Positions 15,689 to 16,624 of a DNA stretch of 16,624 bases are shown one piece after another. Within the stretch, counting starts at the first letter, position 1. Every line of letters starts with the position of its first letter. The notes beneath the pieces were generated by a model. That model was given only the letters and a program-made list of their open reading frames with translations. It made no database searches and had not been told where the DNA came from. The position numbers and the translations under genes were made by a program. The stretch comes from Nitrospirota bacterium (GTDB taxonomy: Bacteria > Nitrospirota > Nitrospiria > Nitrospirales > UBA8639), in NCBI GenBank assembly GCA_029879555.1, contig JAOUQB010000019.1, positions 1 to 16,624 of the forward strand. The letters are read 5' to 3'.

Positions 15689-15718
15689 AGCCCGTGAGGA
15701 GCTTCCCCCTCACGGGCT
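15689..15718 (-). terminator. Terminator hairpin after the His/Gly-rich gene
   Basis: AGCCCGTGAGG (15689-15699) and CCTCACGGGCT (15708-15718) form a perfect 11-bp stem with an eight-base loop. On the minus strand it is followed by TTCTGTT, a modest T tract, and it lies 58 bases past the stop at 15777. The seven bases ACGGGCT at 15661-15667 repeat the right arm and could pair with AGCCCGT as an alternative stem. Confidence 0.7.
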
Positions 15719-15776
15719 CATTGCACCGAATTCTTGCTGAACCACCGACTTATTGTTAATAGATACTCACAACTAT

Positions 15777-16229
15777 TTATCGGTGGCCTCCACGATGACC
15801 GCGGTTTCCTCCCCCGCCATTCCCACCAAAACTGCCCAGATGGCCATCATTCTTCCCTCCATGGCTGCGGTAATTTCGCTGAGGGGCAGCATAGTGACCA
15901 CGATGTCCCTGATGTCGTGAATGTCCCCAATAATGTCGCGAACCAGGGACCACATGGATATGCGGACGAACATAGGCTGGACCATAAAACGGCGACCCAA
16001 TGCCAAAATGGAATCCTCCTGGGCCGATTTGAATCGACAGACTCGTCAAGTGAATGGGAGCCACCGGAACCTGGGACTGGTTATTATTCTCTGCCCAAGC
16101 CGGAGAAAAGGCCAAACAAGAAAGAGCGACCAGACTCACAATAAGAGCCACTTGCCTTCCTTTTGCCACTGGATAAATTCTTGAACCACAATTTTCTTGA
16201 TGCCATGAGGTTGATGTGAGGATATTCAT
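15777..16229 (-). CDS. Exported His/Gly-rich protein
   Basis: This 150-residue protein is not from a family I recognise. ATG 16229 is chosen because a near-perfect AAGGAGGTG lies just upstream; the ORF could open at 16262 but that start has no such site. A long signal sequence (hydrophobic VALIVSLVALSCLAFSPAWA) is cleaved near AWA. The mature middle has strands (SLSIQIGPGGFHFGIGSPF; YVRPHIHVVPG), and the last ~55 residues are low-complexity His, Gly, Arg and Asn (HSRHQGHRGHY; GGNGGGGNRGHRGGHR). Such tails bind Ni, Zn or Cu, but a structural or surface role is also possible. It is transcribed alone with its own terminator. Confidence 0.8.
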   Translation of the reverse strand: MNILTSTSWHQENCGSRIYPVAKGRQVALIVSLVALSCLAFSPAWAENNNQSQVPVAPIHLTSLSIQIGPGGFHFGIGSPFYGPAYVRPHIHVVPGSRHYWGHSRHQGHRGHYAAPQRNYRSHGGKNDGHLGSFGGNGGGGNRGHRGGHR

Positions 16230-16326
16230 GGGACACCTCCTTAGAATGAATAATGCAATCAAGTGAATGTTCTACTTCCTCTATTTTTTTCGTATGCTTA
16301 ACTAACTTACTCAAACCCTAACAGTA

Positions 16327-16349
16327 GTCATTTTGACAGTCAATATGAC
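16327..16349. promoter_or_regulatory. Tandem GTCA-N3-TGAC dyads over a -35 box
   Basis: Two 11-bp palindromes, GTCATTTTGAC (16327-16337) and GTCAATATGAC (16339-16349), are separated by one base. They cover the TTGACA -35 hexamer at 16333-16338, as expected for an operator bound by a dimeric repressor or activator. The cognate regulator is not known. Confidence 0.5.
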
Positions 16350-16361
16350 ATCCAAAATAAT
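16333..16361 (+). promoter_or_regulatory. Sigma-70 promoter for the right-edge gene
   Basis: A perfect TTGACA (16333-16338), a 17-base spacer and AATAAT (16356-16361, 5/6 match) make the best promoter in the window. It implies a leader of about 140 bases before ATG 16508. Confidence 0.65.
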
Positions 16362-16507
16362 TTCATATTAAATATTAAAATAGTATTTTTTATAACTAAA
16401 ACAATGGATTGCATTAGACTTAGTTAAGTAGTAAGCTTTACGGTTATTAGCCCATTCAGATATGTGGGCGGCAGGATCACATCTCACAAAAACGAGGAAA
16501 TACCGCC

Positions 16508-16624
16508 ATGAAGCGCTTTTCTGATGCAGAAGTCGGGAAATATATCGAGGCCATCAATAAAGAGGCTGCCCAGGTGTGGATTAACGCCTTTGCTCGTGAA
16601 CCTAAGCTCCAGCAAAGCTACTAT
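16508..16624 (+). CDS. Unknown protein, N-terminal 39 residues only
   Basis: The reading frame opens at ATG 16508, with GAGG about ten bases upstream, and runs off the window edge. The visible part (MKRFSDAEVGKYIEAINKEA and on to WINAFAREPKLQQSYY) is polar and helical with no signal peptide, so the product is probably cytoplasmic. I cannot assign a family. The AT-rich leader, strong promoter and tandem dyads in front of it suggest tightly controlled expression. Confidence 0.7.
   Translation, partial: MKRFSDAEVGKYIEAINKEAAQVWINAFAREPKLQQSYY

Larger units (their letters stand above)
16230..16507. other. AT-rich divergent intergenic region
   Basis: Base composition drops sharply to AT-rich (mainly 16300-16440) between the His/Gly-rich gene and the right-edge gene. 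It holds a plus-strand promoter, tandem dyads, and a weak leader hairpin near 16458-16484 (AGATATGTG with CACATCT). No ORF is credible here. Confidence 0.6.

Noticed and set aside
16297..16428. 9-bp inverted repeat CTTAACTAA / TTAGTTAAG, 114 bases apart
   Set aside because: In an AT-rich stretch this can arise by chance; there is no sign of mobile-element ends or a target duplication.
1..16624. CRISPR array, insertion sequence, tRNA or rRNA
   Set aside because: No regularly spaced repeats, transposase motifs, tRNA-like T-loop/cloverleaf or rRNA blocks were found on reading through.

Overview
The window (about 50% GC by eye) looks like part of a Gram-negative chromosome. Signal peptides, a lipobox, an outer-membrane barrel and a two-transmembrane chemoreceptor all point to a cell with two membranes. 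The gene mix (large Cache chemoreceptor, secreted animal-type haem peroxidase, PhoD lipoprotein, cupredoxin and barrel genes) would fit a Nitrospira-like member of Nitrospirota. That taxonomic guess rests on gene style only. I see no rRNA, tRNA, CRISPR array or insertion sequence.

Left part (1-5350): a GAF-HisKA-HATPase sensor kinase runs off the left edge on the minus strand. A structured non-coding stretch follows, then an orphan SAM-dependent methyltransferase on the plus strand. Next is a 911-residue chemoreceptor (Cache, HAMP, signalling hairpin) whose last ~125 residues read like a single-domain globin. Known globin-coupled sensors carry the globin at the N-terminus, so this reversed order is the most notable point in the window.

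Middle (5413-10582): a small TPR protein (minus), then a secreted haem peroxidase of the myeloperoxidase superfamily (plus) with a histidine-rich C-terminal tail. Upstream of the peroxidase lie a TACCCC-N4-GGGGTA dyad overlapping a TATAGT -10 and a 9-bp stem that would hide its ribosome-binding site. A strong terminator follows it. Then come a rhodanese-like exported protein (plus), convergent with a methyltransferase / Zn-ribbon pair (minus), and an MDR oxidoreductase (minus) downstream of phoD.

Right part (10594-16624): a PhoD-like lipoprotein (minus), a secreted protein with Ca-loop-like motifs (plus), then a three-gene minus-strand set consistent with copper or other metal handling: a His/Cys-rich exported peptide, an outer-membrane barrel and a cupredoxin/carboxypeptidase-regulatory-like protein. 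A His/Gly-rich exported protein (minus) follows. At the right edge an unknown gene (plus) starts behind an AT-rich leader with a good sigma-70 promoter and tandem GTCA-N3-TGAC dyads. The recurring theme from 5.8 kb to 16.2 kb is exported proteins rich in His, Met or Cys, suggesting envelope metal and oxidant handling. The functional link is inference.
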